64,000 nucleotides of DNA from Brevibacillus aydinogluensis (GCF_031954365.1 NZ_JAUSVZ010000015.1), one strand, 5' to 3'; positions 40,675 to 49,155 are shown, counted from the first letter of the stretch. Numbers and translations are program-made. Notes: generated by a model not told the origin, from the letters alone.

Positions 40675-41145
40675 ATGAGCACTGCTGTGACAGGAGTGAA
40701 AAGCCCTTCCCTGACAGACGTGTTGAACAAACAGGTTGCCAACTGGAGCGTCCTGTACATAAAATTGCACCACTACCACTGGTATGTGACAGGACCCCAC
40801 TTTTACACGCTCCACCAAAAGTTTGAGGAACTGTACAACGAGGCGGCCGGCTACGTGGATGAACTGGCGGAACGGCTGCTGGCAATCGGCGGACAGCCGG
40901 TCTCGACGATGAAAGCCTGTCTGGAGCAGTCGACCCTGCGCGAAGCGGCGGGAGGGGAGACTGCGGAACAAATGGTTCAGGCGGTAGTCGCCGACTTCCG
41001 GCAGCTCATCCGCGAGTTGGAGGAGGGCATGTCCATCGCCGAACAGGCAAATGACCAGGCGACCAGCGACATGTTCCTTGAGATCAGCACCAGCCTGCAA
41101 AAACACGTCTGGATGCTGCAGGCGTATCTCGGCAGGCGGCCGTGA
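40675..41145 (+). CDS. dps: Dps/ferritin-like DNA-protection protein
   Basis: A 156-residue Dps-family four-helix protein. The ferroxidase-site signature is HYHWYVTGPHFYTLHQKFEELYNEA (in parts), with HxxDEIAER replaced by YVDELAERLLAIGG. It stores iron and limits hydroxyl radical formation. I found no convincing PerR box in the 167-nt upstream gap. The gene ends in a strong terminator. Confidence 0.9.
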   Translation: MSTAVTGVKSPSLTDVLNKQVANWSVLYIKLHHYHWYVTGPHFYTLHQKFEELYNEAAGYVDELAERLLAIGGQPVSTMKACLEQSTLREAAGGETAEQMVQAVVADFRQLIRELEEGMSIAEQANDQATSDMFLEISTSLQKHVWMLQAYLGRRP

Positions 41146-41190
41146 AAAATCCCCCCTGGGCTGCGATAAGGCCAAAGGGGGGATTTTTTT
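41145..41190 (+). terminator. Terminator after dps
   Basis: AAAAATCCCCCC pairs with GGGGGGATTTTT across a 20-nt loop containing an inner GGCC stack; ends in seven T. Confidence 0.9.
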
Positions 41191-41351
41191 CGCCAAACAA
41201 ATGGTGACGCCCATGTTCTCCATCAGGCCAGGAATGGTATGCACCTTTCTTGCCGAGAGACGCACCTCACGTGTTCCCAAAAAGCGGCCGCAGGTGGTAC
41301 ACTATTGTGGAACATCTAATGGACAAGAACGAGAAAGGATGTACGGTTCCC

Positions 41352-42287
41352 ATGGCATCTCCTTACATCACATTCAGTCGCGAGCAGTGGAGAGGACTGC
41401 GGGCTTCCACGCCGCTTACCATATCAGACGAAGAATTGGCCTGTCTGCAGGGGTTGAACGAAAAGCTCTCCCTGTCGGAAGTGGCGGACATCTACCTGCC
41501 GCTCTCCCGGCTGTTGAACCTGTATGTGGGGGCCACCCAGGAACTGTATCATGCAACGCATACATTCCTCGGCAATCAGGACAAAAAGGTTCCGTTTATC
41601 ATCGGCATCGCCGGCAGCGTCGCAGTCGGCAAGAGCACAACCGCCCGCATTTTGCAAACGCTTTTATCCCGTTGGCCCAATCATCCCAAAGTGGACCTGG
41701 TGACCACGGACGGTTTTCTCTACCCCAACCGCGTCCTCGAAGAGCGCGGCCTGATGAAACGCAAAGGGTTTCCGGAAAGCTACAACACGAAGCGGCTGGT
41801 GTCGTTTCTGTCCGACGTCAAGTCCGGCGTGCCGGAAGTGGCTGCCCCTGTCTACTCCCATCTGGTGTACGACATCGTGCCCGGCGAGTGGCAAGTGGTC
41901 CGCGAACCGGATATCTTGATCGTGGAGGGGCTAAATGTCCTGCAGACGCCGATCGACGAAAAACAGCGCCGCGTCACGGAAGTCTTCGTCTCCGACTTTT
42001 TCGACTTCTCCATTTACGTCGACGCGCGTGAAGAGGACATCATGAAGTGGTACGTGGAGCGGTTCAAGCTGCTGCGCGAGACGGCCTTCTCCAACCCGGC
42101 CTCCTACTTCCGCCGCTATGCCAGCCTGACCGACGAAGAGGCGACAGAGGTGGCCACGAGCATCTGGATGGAGATCAACGGCATCAACCTGCGGAAAAAC
42201 ATCCTGCCGACGCGGGGACGCGCCCGACTGATCTTGGAAAAAGGGGCGGATCACATGGTCCAGAGCGTCAAGCTTCGCCGGCTGTAA
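41352..42287 (+). CDS. coaA: Type I pantothenate kinase
   Basis: A 311-residue P-loop kinase that phosphorylates pantothenate, the first step of CoA synthesis. Walker A IAGSVAVGKSTTARIL, VTTDGFLYPNRVLEERGLM and the YDIVPGEW segment are family hallmarks. The ATG at 41352 starts MASPYITFSREQW, which fits the normal N-terminus; upstream in-frame ATG 41319 has no RBS. Stands alone between dps and a DUF523 gene. Confidence 0.93.
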   Translation: MASPYITFSREQWRGLRASTPLTISDEELACLQGLNEKLSLSEVADIYLPLSRLLNLYVGATQELYHATHTFLGNQDKKVPFIIGIAGSVAVGKSTTARILQTLLSRWPNHPKVDLVTTDGFLYPNRVLEERGLMKRKGFPESYNTKRLVSFLSDVKSGVPEVAAPVYSHLVYDIVPGEWQVVREPDILIVEGLNVLQTPIDEKQRRVTEVFVSDFFDFSIYVDAREEDIMKWYVERFKLLRETAFSNPASYFRRYASLTDEEATEVATSIWMEINGINLRKNILPTRGRARLILEKGADHMVQSVKLRRL

Positions 42288-42384
42288 TCCGGTGAATCCC
42301 CAATCGCAAAAGGCCGATCCGGCTGGAGGATGTTTGCAGTGTGGACAACCCTGGTCCCTGGTACCGAAATGAGGAAAGGAACTG

Positions 42385-42834
42385 GTGACAGTGAAAATCG
42401 TCAGTGCCTGTCTGATTGGCTGTCAGTGCCGATATGACCAGCGCGCCTGTCTGGACGCGGAAACCGAGACGCTGTTCAAGGAAGGAAAGGCCATTCCCGT
42501 CTGTCCCGAGCAGATGGGCGGTCTGCCGACGCCGCGCACGCCGGCGGAGATCGTCGGCGGCGACGGTTTTGACGTCCTGGACGGGAAGGCCCGGGTAATC
42601 GACCGGAACGGCCGCGACGTGACGGACGCGTTTCTCGCCGGGGCCAGGCAGGCGCTCAAACTGGCGCAGGCGGTGGGGGCCACGTCCGCCGTGCTGAAGG
42701 AAAACAGTCCCTCCTGCGGCAGTTCGTTTGTCTATGACGGGACGTTCTCCGGCAATAAAAAGGCCGGAGTGGGCGTGACGGCCGCGCTGCTGATCCGCAA
42801 CGGCATCGCGGTCCAATCGGAGCAGAAGAATTAA
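42385..42834 (+). CDS. DUF523 domain protein
   Basis: A roughly 149-residue DUF523 protein of unknown function. Conserved cysteines are in SACLIGCQCRYD near the N-terminus, IPVCPEQMGGLPTPR in the middle and KENSPSCGSSFVYDG near residue 112. The pattern suggests metal or thiol chemistry. GTG at 42385 or GTG at 42391 could start it; GAGGAAAGGA lies just upstream. Confidence 0.8.
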   Translation: MTVKIVSACLIGCQCRYDQRACLDAETETLFKEGKAIPVCPEQMGGLPTPRTPAEIVGGDGFDVLDGKARVIDRNGRDVTDAFLAGARQALKLAQAVGATSAVLKENSPSCGSSFVYDGTFSGNKKAGVGVTAALLIRNGIAVQSEQKN

Positions 42835-42960
42835 ACGGAAAAAACGGCGAGCGTTCTCTCCCTGATGCGCTGGCTGACCTGATCAAGCCGCCCAATGCGC
42901 GAACGAAAAAAAAGGGCGGGGAAAAGAGAACATAAGGCCAGCCGGCGAAACCATGCAAAC

Positions 42961-42985
42961 AGGCCCGAGGTGCTGCCTCGGGCCT
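42961..42985 (-). terminator. Hairpin after the 6-phosphogluconate dehydrogenase gene
   Basis: AGGCCCGAGG-TGCTG-CCTCGGGCCT perfect 10-bp stem, 10 nt past the gnd stop (minus strand). The T-tract on the minus side is weak; on the plus side TTTTCT follows 5 nt later. Confidence 0.6.
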
Positions 42986-42994
42986 GGCTGTTTT

Positions 42995-43891
42995 CTATTT
43001 CGTTTCTACGGCGTGTCCGCCAAATTCGTTTCGCAGGGCAGCCACCACTTTGCCGTGGAAGGTGTCTTCCTCCAGCGAGCGGTAGCGCATCAAAAGGGAC
43101 ATCGCGATCACTGGCGTTGCCACTTGCAGGTCCAGTGCCGTCTCCAGCGTCCATTTGCCTTCGCCGGAGGAGTGCATGACGCCGCGAATGCTGTCCAGCT
43201 TCGCGTCTTTGCGGAAGGCCCGCTCGGTCAAATCCATCAGCCAGCCGCGGATGACGGAGCCGTTGGCCCAGACGCGCGCCACTTCGGCGTAGTCAAACGT
43301 GTAGCCGCTCTTTTCCAGCACCTCAAAGCCTTCGCCGATCGCCTGCATCATGCCGTACTCGATGCCGTTGTGCACCATTTTCAGGAAGTGTCCGCTGCCT
43401 GCTTCCCCTGCGTACAGGTAGCCGTTTTCAACGGTGATATCCTTTACCATCGGTTCGATATGGGCAAACGCCTCCTTGTCCCCGCCGATCATCATGCAGG
43501 CGCCGTGCCGCGCCCCTTCCATGCCGCCGCTTGTGCCGACGTCGAGGAAGTGGATGTCCTTTTGCTTAAGCTTGTGATAACGCTCAACCGACTGCTTGTA
43601 GTTGGAATTTCCGCCGTCAATCACGATGTCGCCGGGGGACAGCAGGCCGGACAGTTGGTCAATCAGCTTGTCCACGATGTCTCCTGCGGGCACCATCAGC
43701 CACACGACACGCGGCGCAGACAGTTTCGCGACCGCCTCTTCGACCGAAGCGGCCGGAATCGCTCCGTGCTTGCTCAGTTCAGCGGCAGGTGCGGGGTCGA
43801 CGTCATAGGCGACGACCTCATGCCCGTGCGAGAGCAAGTTCAGGGTGAGATTGTATCCCATTTTGCCTAATCCAATCATCGCTAATTGCAT
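42995..43891 (-). CDS. gnd: 6-phosphogluconate dehydrogenase, NAD-type (YqeC/GntZ-like)
   Basis: A 298-residue short form of decarboxylating 6-phosphogluconate dehydrogenase. It starts MQLAMIGLGKMGYNLTLNLL (Rossmann), then GDIVIDGGNSNYKQSVERY, DVGTSGGMEGARHGACMMIGG, the catalytic Lys/Asn region GSGHFLKMVHNGIEYGMMQ and the C-terminal SSGEGKWTLETAL. The short length and GTSGG motif are those of the NAD-preferring group encoded with gluconate genes. It is divergent from the RpiR regulator and shares its control region, so it probably works with GntK to oxidise gluconate. Confidence 0.93.
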   Translation of the reverse strand: MQLAMIGLGKMGYNLTLNLLSHGHEVVAYDVDPAPAAELSKHGAIPAASVEEAVAKLSAPRVVWLMVPAGDIVDKLIDQLSGLLSPGDIVIDGGNSNYKQSVERYHKLKQKDIHFLDVGTSGGMEGARHGACMMIGGDKEAFAHIEPMVKDITVENGYLYAGEAGSGHFLKMVHNGIEYGMMQAIGEGFEVLEKSGYTFDYAEVARVWANGSVIRGWLMDLTERAFRKDAKLDSIRGVMHSSGEGKWTLETALDLQVATPVIAMSLLMRYRSLEEDTFHGKVVAALRNEFGGHAVETK

Positions 43892-43911
43892 TGTGATCGA
43901 AACACTCCTTA

Positions 43912-43938
43912 TCCAGGTTCTCCAGGTGTCCAGGTTGT
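43912..43938 (-). repeat. Three tandem ACCTGGA repeats in the gnd leader
   Basis: On the minus strand the heptamer ACCTGGA occurs three times at 8-9 nt spacing immediately before the ribosome-binding site AAGGAGTG. Confidence 0.6.
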
Positions 43939-44000
43939 CAAACTTGCAGAATCTAACCTAGCTGTATTATATGACAAAAATATTCGCGTTTCATCATAAA

Positions 44001-44018
44001 TGAAGAAAATTTTTTTCA
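44001..44018. promoter_or_regulatory. Candidate RpiR operator between gnd and rpiR
   Basis: TGAAGAAAATTTTTTTCA, an 18-bp near-perfect palindrome (one mismatched pair). A 15 of 18 match recurs at 45032 before gntK. A TATAAT for the rpiR gene (44044-44049) and a TATAAT on the minus strand for gnd (43966-43971) lie on either side. Confidence 0.55.
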
Positions 44019-44095
44019 AAATGACTTCGACCCGGACATTGCCTATAATGTGAACGAGAATGTTAGTGAACCAGAAAGGCACGATTGGGAGGTGC

Positions 44096-44971
44096 ATGTC
44101 GTTGCCTGATTCCACACCGCGTGTTTCTGAAAGCGTGCTCGCCAAACTGCGTGCCGTTTATTCGCAGCTCAGCAGCAAAGAACAGCAGGTGGCCCGCTAC
44201 ATCCTGGAGCATGCGAGCGACATTGTCCATTTGTCCATTACCGAGTTGTCCGAGCTGTGCGAATGCGCTGATGCGACTGTTTTTCGCCTCTGCCGGCGAT
44301 TGGGCTTTCGCGGATTCCAGGCGTTCAAGATTGCGCTGGCTAGCGAAGTAACCAACCCCAAGCAGGTGATTTACCAGGAAATCAACCTGGACGATGAAGA
44401 CGTGCTGTCGATTGCCGGCAACATTTTTGCCGCAAACATGGAGACGCTGCGCGATACGCTGCACATACTCAACCGCGACGTACTGTCCACTATTATTGAC
44501 TGGCTGGCGGGTGCCAAACGCATTGAATTCTACGGATCTGGCGGATCGGCTGCCATCGCCCAGGACGCCTATCACAAGTTCATGCGCACCGGGATTCCCT
44601 GTATTCATCACTCCGATGCACACTACCAGGTGATGTCGGCTTCCCTCCTGCGGGAAGGGGATGTGGCGGTGGGGATTTCCCACTCCGGTTCGAACAAGGA
44701 CATTTTGAAAGCGCTGCACGTGGCCAAGGACGCGGGAGCGAAAACGATCGGCATCACCAGTTACGGAAAATCGCCGTTGGTAAAACTGGCGGACTGCTGT
44801 CTGTATACAACTTCGCGGGAAACGTTGTTCCGCACGGAAGCGCTCTCCGCCCGCCTGGCCCAGCTTTTCCTGATCGACCTGTTGTACGTGGCGGTCTCGC
44901 TTCGCCGGGAAGCGCAAACGATCGAGAACATCCAGCATATACGGGAAGCCATTTCCTTAAAACGCCTTTGA
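44096..44971 (+). CDS. RpiR-family (HTH-SIS) regulator of the gluconate genes
   Basis: A 291-residue regulator. The N-terminal HTH_6 domain (LSSKEQQVARYILEHASDIVHLSITELSELC, in parts; recognition helix ATVFRLCRRLGFRGFQAFK) is followed by a SIS sugar-phosphate-binding domain (RIEFYGSGGSAAIAQDAYHKF, VGISHSGSNKDILKALHVAK). The ligand is probably 6-phosphogluconate (inference from neighbours). ATG at 44096 lies very close to GGGAGG; a TTG at 44102 would have better spacing. It sits where B. subtilis has GntR, so regulator replacement is notable. Confidence 0.87.
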   Translation: MSLPDSTPRVSESVLAKLRAVYSQLSSKEQQVARYILEHASDIVHLSITELSELCECADATVFRLCRRLGFRGFQAFKIALASEVTNPKQVIYQEINLDDEDVLSIAGNIFAANMETLRDTLHILNRDVLSTIIDWLAGAKRIEFYGSGGSAAIAQDAYHKFMRTGIPCIHHSDAHYQVMSASLLREGDVAVGISHSGSNKDILKALHVAKDAGAKTIGITSYGKSPLVKLADCCLYTTSRETLFRTEALSARLAQLFLIDLLYVAVSLRREAQTIENIQHIREAISLKRL

Positions 44972-44988
44972 CCGCGGGCGTTTTTTTT
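44960..44988 (+). terminator. Terminator overlapping the end of the rpiR-type gene
   Basis: AAACGCC/GGCGTTT stem with a 10-nt loop and eight T. The upstream arm lies inside the last codons. Confidence 0.8.
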
Positions 44989-45031
44989 ATTGGAAATAAT
45001 ACTGGTTGCGGAGCACATCACGAGCACTTTT

Positions 45032-45049
45032 TGAAACAAATTTTTTTCT
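45032..45049 (+). promoter_or_regulatory. Candidate RpiR operator upstream of gntK
   Basis: TGAAACAAATTTTTTTCT matches the palindrome at 44001 in 15 of 18 positions. A further inverted copy of its core, GAAAAAAATTT, lies at 45065-45075 within the promoter spacer. Confidence 0.5.
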
Positions 45050-45055
45050 CATGTA

Positions 45056-45084
45056 TTAACAAAAGAAAAAAATTTCGATATAAT
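45056..45084 (+). promoter_or_regulatory. Promoter of gntKP
   Basis: TTAACA (45056-45061), 17-bp A-rich spacer, consensus TATAAT (45079-45084). Confidence 0.75.
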
Positions 45085-45096
45085 CACCTTGACATC

Positions 45097-45111
45097 TTGA
45101 AAGCGGATACA
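45097..45111 (+). promoter_or_regulatory. CcpA cre box upstream of gntK
   Basis: TTGAAAGCGGATACA fits WTGNAANCGNWWNCA at every position and lies a few bases past the expected transcription start, suited to road-block repression. Confidence 0.8.
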
Positions 45112-45130
45112 CATGAAGGGTGAGACGATA

Positions 45131-46687
45131 ATGAACGAGACGTATTTTATCGGACTGGACATCGGCACCACCAGCACAAAGGCGATTGTGTTCACACGCT
45201 CCGGTTCGATCAAGGGAACGGGGAATGTCGATTATCCCCTGCTCGTTCCGCAGCCTTCTTGGGCGGAACAGGAGCCGGACGCGATTTTTAACGCGGTCAT
45301 TCAGGCACTCCGCCAGGCGATTGCCCAGGCCGGGGCAAAACAGTCGGACATCGCCGGCATCGGGTTCAGCACGGCCATGCACAGCCTGATCGCCGTAGAC
45401 GACAGCGGCAATCCGCTGACCAATGTCATCATCTGGGCGGACAACCGCAGTGTGGAGCAGACGGAGCGCTTGAAACAGGACGGCACCGGTCACCGGATAT
45501 ACCTGGCCACCGGGACGCCGATCCATCCGATGTCTCCGCTGACCAAACTGATCTGGATGAGGGAGAAGGACCCCGATACGTTCCGCAAGGCGGCCAAGTT
45601 TCTCTCGATCAAGGAGTACGTGATTTATCGGCTCTTTGGCCAATACGTGGTCGATTATTCCATCGCGTCGGCCACGGGGCTGTTCAATCTGAAGCGGCTT
45701 GACTGGGACGAGGAGGCGCTGCATGTCGCCGGCATCTCTGCGCAGCAGTTGAGCGAGCCTGTTCCGACCACACACGTGCTGCGCGGCTTGGACAAGCGCT
45801 ACGCGGACGAAATCGGCATCGATCCCGATACGCCGTTTGTGGTAGGGGCAAGTGACGGGGTGCTGGCCAACCTGGGCGTCGGCGCGATCGAGCCGGGTCA
45901 GGTGGCGATCACCATCGGCACGAGCGGCGCTGTGCGGACCGTTGTGCCGGAGCCGATTACAGATCAGAAGGGACGAACGTTTTGTTACGTCTTGACGGAC
46001 AAGCACTGGGTAATCGGCGGTCCGACCAACAACGGGGGATTGATGCTGCGCTGGTTCCGCGATGAGTTTAGCTGGCCCGAAGTGGAAAAGGCCAAGGAAT
46101 TGGGCGTCGATCCGTACGACGTGATGATTCAGGCGGCCAAGGACGTACCGGCCGGAGCGGAAGGCCTGCTGTTCCTGCCGTTTTTGTCCGGGGAGCGGGC
46201 GCCCTGGTGGAATCCGCAGGCGCGCGGGTCGTTTTTCGGCATCGGCCTGCACCACAAGCGGCAGCACTTTATCCGCGCCGTGCTGGAAGGGATTTTGTTC
46301 AGCGTGTACAGCGTGGGGATTGCCCTTCGCGACTTGGCCGGAGGTGCACGGGAGATTCGCGCGTCCGGCGGCTTTGCCCGCTCCAAGGAGTGGCGGCAAA
46401 TCATGGCGGACATGTTTGGGTATGAGGTATTGATTCCGGGAACCCACGAAAGTTCCAGTCTGGGGGCGGCCGTGCTGGCGATGCATGCTGTCGGTGCCAT
46501 CCGCGACCTGTCCGAGGTAAACGATCTGCTGCGCATTGTTCACCGCCACGAGCCGGATCTGGAGCGCTCCGGCACCTATCTGGAGTTGTTTTACATTTAC
46601 GAGCGGGTTTATCTCAACCTGCTTGAGGAATACAAGCTCATCGCCGACTTTCAACAACGGTCGAGAGCATCGCTTAACACTCGATAA
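45131..46687 (+). CDS. gntK: Gluconate kinase (FGGY family)
   Basis: A 518-residue FGGY carbohydrate kinase. The N-terminal phosphate loop FIGLDIGTTSTKAIVFTRSG, WADNRSVEQT, the catalytic region VGASDGVLANLGVGAIEPGQ, GTSGAVRTVV and the C-terminal ASGGFARSKEWRQIMADMFG are family hallmarks. Gluconate specificity is inferred from the adjacent GntP permease and the 6-phosphogluconate dehydrogenase. ATG at 45131 follows AAGGGTGAG; an in-frame ATG at 45113 has no RBS. Confidence 0.92.
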   Translation: MNETYFIGLDIGTTSTKAIVFTRSGSIKGTGNVDYPLLVPQPSWAEQEPDAIFNAVIQALRQAIAQAGAKQSDIAGIGFSTAMHSLIAVDDSGNPLTNVIIWADNRSVEQTERLKQDGTGHRIYLATGTPIHPMSPLTKLIWMREKDPDTFRKAAKFLSIKEYVIYRLFGQYVVDYSIASATGLFNLKRLDWDEEALHVAGISAQQLSEPVPTTHVLRGLDKRYADEIGIDPDTPFVVGASDGVLANLGVGAIEPGQVAITIGTSGAVRTVVPEPITDQKGRTFCYVLTDKHWVIGGPTNNGGLMLRWFRDEFSWPEVEKAKELGVDPYDVMIQAAKDVPAGAEGLLFLPFLSGERAPWWNPQARGSFFGIGLHHKRQHFIRAVLEGILFSVYSVGIALRDLAGGAREIRASGGFARSKEWRQIMADMFGYEVLIPGTHESSSLGAAVLAMHAVGAIRDLSEVNDLLRIVHRHEPDLERSGTYLELFYIYERVYLNLLEEYKLIADFQQRSRASLNTR

Positions 46688-46699
46688 AAAGGAGGGGTC

Positions 46700-48031
46700 A
46701 TGATGCCGTTGGTCATCACCTTGCTGGCTATTCTCATCCTGCTTATTCTGATCACTCGATTCAAGGTAAACCCGTTCATTACCCTGTTGATCGTTTCCGG
46801 CTTTGTCGGGATCGCTTCGGGGATGCCGCTCGACAAAATCGTCGATTCCATCAAGGAAGGGATGGGCGGCACGCTTGGATTTATCGCTATCGTACTCGCA
46901 CTGGGAACCATGCTGGGGAAAATGATGGCGGAGTCCGGCGGTGCAGAGCGGATCGCCCGTACGCTGATCAACCTGTTTGGCGAAAAGAACGTCCACTGGG
47001 CGATGATGTTCGTGGCGTTCATCGTTGGGATTCCTGTTTTCTTCCAGGTAGGCTTTGTGCTGTTGATTCCGCTGGTCTTCACCATCGCCCGTCAAACGGG
47101 CATGTCCCTGCTGAAGATTGGCATCCCGCTGATTGCCGGGCTGTCCATCGTGCACGGGATTGTTCCGCCCCATCCGGCGGCGATGGCGGCCGTCGATATT
47201 TTTCAAGCGGACGTGGGCAAAACGATTGTGTACTCCATTCTGGTTGGCCTCCCGTCGGCGATCGTCGCCGGGCCTCTCTACGGAAGCTGGATCAGCAAAC
47301 GGATCAAGACCAGCATCTCCTCGGAGCTGGCGGCACAGTTGGCGGAACCGAAGCAGGACCGCGAACTTCCCGGGTTTGGCATTACCGTCTTTACGATTTT
47401 GCTTCCGGTCATCCTGATGCTGGGGGCGACCATCGCAGACGTTACGCTGCCGAAGGAACACGCGGTGCGCGTGTGGGCTGACTTCATCGGCAACCCGATC
47501 ACGTCCCTGCTGATTGCAACCGTGATCTCGTTCTGGACGCTGGGCTTTGCCCGCGGATTTAACAAGGATGACATTCTGAAGTTCACCAACGACTGCCTGG
47601 CACCGACGGCCACTATTCTGCTGGTGATCGGGGCAGGCGGCGCGTTCAACAAAGTGCTGCTCAACAGCGGAGTGGGCGATTACATTGCCGATCTGGCCAC
47701 GGCGTCGGCCATCTCCCCGATCTTCCTCGGATGGCTGATCGCGGCGCTGATCCGCGTTGCCACCGGTTCGGCGACGGTGTCCATGATGACCGCTGCGGGC
47801 ATTGTCGCCCCGATTGCGCAGCAAATGCCCGGAGTCAGTCCGGAGCTGCTGGTGCTGGCCACCGGCGCGGGATCGCTCATCCTGTCTCACGTAAACGATT
47901 CCGGTTTCTGGCTGATCAAGGAATACTTCAACATGAGCGTTCAGGATACGTTGAAGTCCTGGACAGTCATGGAAACCATCCTGTCTGTCACGGCCATCAT
48001 CCTGATCATGGGCTTGTCCCTGATTATCTGA
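46700..48031 (+). CDS. gntP: Gluconate permease GntP family
   Basis: A 443-residue, 12-14 helix permease of the gluconate:H+ symporter family. Typical segments are FKVNPFITLLIVSGFVGIASGMP, GGTLGFIAIVLALGTMLGKMMAESGGAERIA, HGIVPPHPAAMAAVD and ATGSATVSMMTAAGIVAP (given in parts). Lies 12 nt after gntK with AAGGAGG, so the two form an operon closed by a strong terminator. Confidence 0.94.
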   Translation: MMPLVITLLAILILLILITRFKVNPFITLLIVSGFVGIASGMPLDKIVDSIKEGMGGTLGFIAIVLALGTMLGKMMAESGGAERIARTLINLFGEKNVHWAMMFVAFIVGIPVFFQVGFVLLIPLVFTIARQTGMSLLKIGIPLIAGLSIVHGIVPPHPAAMAAVDIFQADVGKTIVYSILVGLPSAIVAGPLYGSWISKRIKTSISSELAAQLAEPKQDRELPGFGITVFTILLPVILMLGATIADVTLPKEHAVRVWADFIGNPITSLLIATVISFWTLGFARGFNKDDILKFTNDCLAPTATILLVIGAGGAFNKVLLNSGVGDYIADLATASAISPIFLGWLIAALIRVATGSATVSMMTAAGIVAPIAQQMPGVSPELLVLATGAGSLILSHVNDSGFWLIKEYFNMSVQDTLKSWTVMETILSVTAIILIMGLSLII

Positions 48032-48074
48032 GATATCAGGCGGTGCTATTCTGGAAACAGGAAGCACCGTGCGC

Positions 48075-48107
48075 CATCCCCCACTGCGCGTGGGGGATGT
48101 TTTTTTT
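48075..48107 (+). terminator. Terminator of the gntKP operon
   Basis: CATCCCCCAC-TGCGC-GTGGGGGATG perfect 10-bp stem followed by eight T. Confidence 0.93.
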
Positions 48108-48128
48108 GTGGTCTGTGCATGACGCGGC

Positions 48129-49013
48129 CTACACGTCGGCTGTGGGGGCAAACATCCGGATGAATCGGCGGGCTGCCTTGGACAGATGGCGGCCGGTCTG
48201 CCAGACGACGGCAGCGGAGGAGGAAATGGAGGTGCCGGTAATCTCCAGACAGTCAAGCGTATCGCTGGCCTGGGTCTCCCAGGCGGAGCGGGGCACGATC
48301 GACGCTGCCACTCCGGCTCTCACCATGCTGACGATCAGCGAGATGTCAGGACATTCACAGATGACGTGTGGATTTACGCCCAGTCGGGAAAACTCCCGGA
48401 CCAGCATCTCGTAGATACCCAGCCCCGGCGCGCTGGGCATGATCAGCGGATGATCGGCGATGTCCCGCATGTGGATCCGGCCGGTGCCGGCCAGCGGGGA
48501 GGAGTCGGGAACGATCAGCACGAACGGCTCCTCGTCCAGCGGGATGGTGGTGCAGCCGGACAGCGAATGAGGCAGGCGGACGATGGCGACTTCGATCGTC
48601 CGCCGCTCCAGCCACTGGCTCAGCAACTGCGTATCTCCTTTCCACACCTTGTAGATGATCAGCGGATACTGCTGCTGAAACCGGCGGATTTGTTCCGGCA
48701 GCCCGTAGGAGGAGAGAGCGCTTACGCCGATTGACAGCGTGCCGCGGATGCCGGCCCCGGTTTCCTGTACCTCTGCGATCGCTTCCTCCATCTGGTGCAC
48801 GATGTTGAGCGCCTGCCGGTAGAGTGTGACGCCCGCCTCCGTCAGCTCGATTCGTTTTCCCACACGTTCCACCAGCGCGACGCCCAGTTCTTCTTCCATT
48901 TGCTTCAACTGCTGGCTGAGGGGCGGCTGGGCCATGCGCAATCGCTTGGCGGCCCCGGTAATCTGCCCTTCTTCGGCAATGGCGATAAAATAGCGCAACT
49001 GACGAATGTCCAC
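48129..49013 (-). CDS. LysR-family transcriptional regulator
   Basis: A 294-residue LysR regulator. The N-terminal HTH has VDIRQLRYFIAIAEEGQITGAAKRL and MAQPPLSQQLKQMEEELG; the effector domain follows (GTLSIGVSALSSYGLPEQIRRF). GTG at 49013 is preferred because GGAGG lies 8 nt upstream; the longer ATG start at 49037 lacks an RBS. Divergent from a nucleobase-type permease, with palindromes in the shared control region, so it probably controls that gene and itself. The effector is unknown. Confidence 0.9.
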   Translation of the reverse strand: MDIRQLRYFIAIAEEGQITGAAKRLRMAQPPLSQQLKQMEEELGVALVERVGKRIELTEAGVTLYRQALNIVHQMEEAIAEVQETGAGIRGTLSIGVSALSSYGLPEQIRRFQQQYPLIIYKVWKGDTQLLSQWLERRTIEVAIVRLPHSLSGCTTIPLDEEPFVLIVPDSSPLAGTGRIHMRDIADHPLIMPSAPGLGIYEMLVREFSRLGVNPHVICECPDISLIVSMVRAGVAASIVPRSAWETQASDTLDCLEITGTSISSSAAVVWQTGRHLSKAARRFIRMFAPTADV

Positions 49014-49044
49014 CGCGCAAGCCTCCGTTTCTTCCATATTGCTT

Positions 49045-49058
49045 TCATATGGATATGA
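49045..49058. promoter_or_regulatory. Palindrome 1 in the lysR-permease divergent region
   Basis: TCATAT-GG-ATATGA, 6+6 perfect inverted repeat just upstream of the lysR start. Confidence 0.4.
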
Positions 49059-49078
49059 GATTTAATCAATATTTTTCA

Positions 49079-49097
49079 TATCATACGAGCTATGATA
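49079..49097. promoter_or_regulatory. Candidate LysR operator, palindrome 2
   Basis: TATCATA-CGAGC-TATGATA, a perfect 7+7 inverted repeat containing the LysR-type T-N11-A pattern, 58 nt before the permease start. Confidence 0.55.
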
Positions 49098-49155
49098 GCA
49101 TATGTCTCGGCAACAAAACATGAGAAGCAAGCGAAAAAAAGAAGGGACATGTAAA

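Noticed and set aside
45056..48256. Open frame of about 1066 codons on the minus strand
   Set aside because: Antisense to gntK and gntP, which have clear family motifs, ribosome-binding sites and a terminator. The minus frame has only low-complexity charged sequence.
49014..49155. Purine riboswitch before the AzgA-type permease
   Set aside because: No conserved three-way-junction sequence or terminator; instead palindromes next to a divergent LysR gene.
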